Assembly (NCBI GenBank): GCA_036785325.1
Contig: JAXIVH010000245.1
Span: forward strand, 129,052-193,051
Direction: 5' to 3'
DNA from: Urophycis tenuis
Taxonomy: Eukaryota > Chordata > Actinopteri > Gadiformes > Phycidae
DNA: 64,000 nt
Each line of letters begins with the position of its first letter. Positions within the stretch are counted from its first letter, which is position 1. Below the pieces are notes generated by a model, which was not told the origin of the DNA, made no database searches, and saw nothing but the letters and a program-made list of their open reading frames with translations. The translations under genes were made by a program, and so were the position numbers. Shown here piece by piece: positions 60,473-64,000 of this stretch.

Positions 60473-61456
60473 CATGTCCACTCATGATAAGTATGAGAAT
60501 ATGCCCATTTTCTGCCTGGTTGAACTATCTAAGCCTTTTTTGTTTACCAACAGGTGCAGTGAGACTTTACAATAGGGGCCAACACGTTTAACTGTGACTG
60601 CAGTGACGCTGAAAGAGCCTGCATTGACTGAAGCTGTGGAGGTGACGCATAGAGCTGGAGACAATGGAAGAGAGCGCATCCCTGGTGGGCGCGGGTGGGT
60701 TCTCCTCCTCAGTGGTGCTGAGACAGACAGTGTTGACCAGGCTTCAGGTGTGTCCTGACCTTAAAAAGTGGACCACTGTATCCTCAGATGGCAGCCGGTT
60801 GGAACGACAGGATGTGGGACACTAAGCCCTGCGTACTTACTTATGAGTGTTTACCCTGCCCTTTCCCCCCACAAATACTGCTGTGGTTACTAAACCCACG
60901 CTAACTCTGGTCTGTCAACAGTGTCTGCCAGCCTTTCCACCCTCTTCGTTTCATGTACACCACAGCCCCGTCACTTCATGTTCTCCTCTGAACTAACATC
61001 ACACTGATTTGATTTAGCCTCATTGTTTACATTGTAGCTACATTGGATTGTCTCTGCGTATAAATAAGAGAAAAAGCTGCTATTCCTCATCTGAACTTGA
61101 TCAAAAACACATTTTAATATCTACTCATTTTTCTTTAGTAGGTATAACAAAATGGAAATCTGTCCAAGAATCCCTGTTAGGATTCACTGACCTAAACGTG
61201 CTGAACGTCCCCACAAAGCAACAGTTAACCCTTTCATGGTGTCCTGGTGAAACCACAAGTGAGTCCAGGCCACCGTATCAGAGTACATAATAGAAATAGT
61301 GACGAGGTTATTCGTGTCTGTGCGCTGCCTTCACGGAGAATTATCAACAGCCATAAATCACCCGTATATAGAACCGCTCCCAGAGTTCTGACCCGGCTGG
61401 GCGGGAACCCAGAGTGGGTAGCTGTGGAAATGGGACGCACAGGACGCTCTGTTGCA

Positions 61457-61458
61457 GG

Positions 61459-61553
<95 letters not shown>
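61457..61553. repeat. (GACA)n microsatellite
   Basis: About 22 GACA units with GAGA and GACG variants. Three open frames across it are artefacts. Confidence 0.95.
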
Positions 61554-61555
<2 letters not shown>

Positions 61556-61851
61556 CGGATTAAAGGTCTGTGGGGACGGAACATGGGCATGGGGAACCAG
61601 GCCCGGTTTTAAAAGACCCGGGACCTGCCAGGGCTTGTCAGGACTCTGGCCAGCAGATCATTTGATACACCTAACACCTGAGACAGATAAATATTATGGG
61701 ATGTTGGTGGCGGGGGGGTCAGGGTGCATATGGGTTTGTCCCTTTGGCTTCCCTTTCGCCTCCTCTCTTCACGTCCGACCACACGCAAGTGTTCACTTCA
61801 CAGGAGCACGCGCAAACACATACAAACAAGTGCATGCAAACAAGCACATAC

Positions 61852-61913
61852 ACATGCACACACACACACACACACACACGGACACACACACACACACACA
61901 CAGACACATACAC
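61852..61913. repeat. (CA)n microsatellite
   Basis: About 60 bp of CA units with GG, GA and TA interruptions. Confidence 0.93.
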
Positions 61914-62975
61914 ACGTTAGCAGGGTGGATGGTGTTGATGTTTGAGGGGTCTCTCTGGATACCCCGCTTGGCTTTGTAGGGCCGCTGTGGAGGTTGTGAC
62001 ATCACTGCTGGGGTATTCACACCAGCCTCAGGGCCAAGGAAGCGCATTCCCTGAGACACTTTACCTCCCAGGACAGCTGGGGCCCACGTCTCTCTCCCCA
62101 GCGCACCACACGCACACACAGTCCAACACATCGTCACGACGTCATTTACATACTGCACACTACATATTCATACCCTCCACTGACACGTAATGGAGTGAGT
62201 CTGGAGTTCTGGTGTTACCACTAATAGGGCTGATTTCAGTTTGCATGCACACCACTGATCTGCTATTAAGCGGCTGGAAGCCGTTGATCAATGCAGGATT
62301 GTTTTCTGAGGTATTCTGCCCAAAAAGTTTATGCAGAATGTGGGGGAATTTTAAAGAAATATAGACCGTATAATGGGTTGAGATTAAGCCTAGGCCTGTT
62401 TACTGAAGAAGAAATATTAAATGTTTCAAAAACAAATTCTTTCAGGTATGATATTTGATTGTGTGAAATTTAGACTGAATATTTTCCAGCAGTGCTAAAA
62501 GTAATAATTGACAAAAATCATAAAAGTGATGGTTGGTGGTTTTGTTTTCAATGAGTGTGGCGACCAGTTCTGTATCGTAATGACAGAGACGAAACGATGG
62601 CTGGCTACTCACTAATGGAACTCATCTGCTTGAAGAAGATGAACAACATCTAGGCAAGCACTAGAGCTACATAGCATTATTGTGATCTTCAAACATAATA
62701 AAATGTTCAAATAAAAATCGGCTTCCTTTGTGAATCCTAGAGTGCCCTCTAGGGACAGTGGTGGGATTAATTTCCCAAAGTCTGAGGGTTCTGCAGTATC
62801 AACCGAGTGGTAAGCTACTTTGAAGTATAGAACACATACGGCTTTATCAATAAAATATCATGGCAGCTGACGATTAACACGCACACTTTCAAGATATTCT
62901 GATGATATTAAGCCGAAATGCTTTTTAACCAGATCCTCTTTCACGACACCATTTTCTTTCCAATACAAAAGCATT

Positions 62976-62981
62976 TTTATT
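62976..62981 (-). terminator. Cryptochrome-gene polyadenylation signal
   Basis: TTTATT on the plus strand is AATAAA on the minus strand, about 310 bp beyond the stop codon. Confidence 0.5.
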
Positions 62982-63288
62982 CAAAACGATCAATACTTAA
63001 GGACTGTTATTGTTTTAAGGCAATGATCAATAATTTGTAGTGTTGCTTAGGAAGCACAAGGTTCGACAGAGATGAATACAGGACTGACTGTTTACAAAAT
63101 GTATCCCTGAAACAAATCCTGCTTTTTCCATTCACAAAATATGTGAATGAGATATTATGCCTCAGTTCAGAGTTAAAGTAAGAGTAGAAAAATAAAAAAA
63201 ATAATCCAATACACCATCATCCTATAGTCCCTGCTTTACTAACAAAACAAGTGCTGATGAAACGGAACAGATACAGGATACTGTCACA

Positions 63289-63939
63289 TTATTTCATCTT
63301 CTTCTTCGTCAACATGTCCCCGACAGATGGGGTCTTGCGCTTTGTAACTGCAACAACAAGAAAAGCGTTATTAATGATATCACAGACTTGAAAATAGACA
63401 AAATATAACCAGAGGCTTATATTTAGTTACCTTTCTTTGGTTGTGGTGATTCAGGGGCTCCCTGAGATCTCTTTGCATACGATGTTTTCATTCGCTGGAT
63501 GTTCTTTTTGCTAATCACTTCGTGCTCTACGATTGGACTGGGGTAGTCTTTACCCACAATGCACCCCGCCGCCTTCTGGACACTAAGGGGTGCCTTCCAT
63601 GGTTCGTATATGTACTCGACAGGGAACTTCTTCAGCACCGGCAGATATTTCCTGAAGAATGTCATTCCGTTTATGATAAACACATTCTAAAAGGTTTAAA
63701 CTATTGAAATGACTTTTTATCTTTAGCCCATTTTATCAGACTATAACACACTTTACAAATCTATACATAGTCTTGATGAGGACTTACTTGATGTATTCTC
63801 CATTCTTGTCGGTCTTCTTTCCAAAAGCCACGGGGGAGTAGACTCTGAAGTACTGGTGGAAGAAGGCGCTGGCTGACAGCCACAGCCAGTTCCCAGCATT
63901 CAGAGCCCAGTCTCCATCCAACAGCAGCTCCCCAAACAC
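63289..63939 (-). CDS. cry5: Cryptochrome/(6-4) photolyase family protein, C-terminal exons only
   Basis: The last three coding exons, in transcript order: 63788-63939, 63431-63651, 63289-63347, with GT-AG sites and consistent phases. They encode the end of the FAD-binding helical domain: LLLDGDWALNAGNWLWLSAS, FFHQYFRVYSPVAFGKKTD, YLPVLKKFPVEYIYEPW, AAGCIVGKDYPSPIVEHEV, then NIQRMKTSYAKRS. The short basic tail ends SVGDMLTKKKMK, possibly a nuclear localisation signal. ASAFFHQYFRVYSPVAFGKK and IVEHEVISKKNIQRM look closer to (6-4) photolyase/cry5 than to clock CRY1/2, which read MVNHAEASRLNIERM. The family is certain and the subgroup is inferred. The 5' part lies beyond the window. Confidence 0.85.
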
Positions 63940-64000
63940 CTAGAAACACAATACATATCACAATACATACCCAGGATTACATCAGAAAGATCCAGGATAG

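Larger units (their letters stand above)
56188..62955. other. Intergenic region between alpk3 and the cryptochrome gene
   Basis: Besides the listed microsatellites, a small reverse-transcriptase scrap (58,205-58,440) and a hairpin (58,468-58,516), I see no coding exons, tRNA genes or complete transposons. The first few hundred bases should hold the alpk3 promoter; a (GA)n tract at 56,256-56,301 lies about 70 bp upstream of the ATG. Confidence 0.45.

Noticed and set aside
61234..61612. Open frames with Thr-Asp-Arg-Gln or Ser-Val-Cys-Leu repeats
   Set aside because: They are translations of the (GACA)n microsatellite, with no splice or domain support.

Overview
This is a vertebrate nuclear genome window, almost certainly from a ray-finned (teleost) fish. 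The genes have introns with GT-AG boundaries. The repeats are typical of fish: L2, Rex1-like and I-like LINEs, tRNA-derived SINEs, hAT and Harbinger-type MITEs, and very many long (AC)n and (GACA)n microsatellites. The heavy (AC)n load would fit a gadiform genome, but the species cannot be fixed from this window. Exon coordinates come from reading splice sites by eye, with reading-frame phase checked from exon to exon.

Layout. 1-10,240 (+): pstpip1, 14 coding exons, lacking only about the first 20 codons, with a long 3' UTR. 10,290-16,576 (-): tspan3, complete, 253 aa, convergent with pstpip1. 16,900-24,000: a transposon-rich block holding a P2X7 C-terminal-domain-like gene relic, a THAP-like relic, two hAT-type elements with perfect 8-bp target duplications, a palindrome-rich MITE, and an unrecognised minus-strand gene whose exon is split by one of the hAT elements. 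25,372-29,930: a stack of nested, 5'-truncated LINEs. 33,285-34,009 (-): nmb, the neuromedin B precursor, 135 aa. 35,585-40,236 (-): sec11a, catalytic subunit of the signal peptidase complex, 179 aa. 44,753-56,187 (-): alpk3, alpha-kinase 3, a large muscle pseudokinase of about 1,941 aa. 63,289-63,939 (-): the last three exons of a cryptochrome/photolyase gene, most like the (6-4) photolyase/cry5 group.

The genes are independent single-copy loci. They do not form an operon or a joint system. From memory of the human map, PSTPIP1-TSPAN3 are adjacent on 15q24, and NMB, SEC11A and ALPK3 lie together on 15q25, so this is conserved synteny with the two blocks brought close together. I found no convincing new defence or regulatory system. 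The most unusual items are the P2X7-C-like/THAP-like convergent pair, the exon-splitting hAT insertion, a GC-AG intron and a repeated low-complexity module in alpk3, and a Harbinger-type MITE that ends 50 bp from the sec11a terminal splice acceptor.
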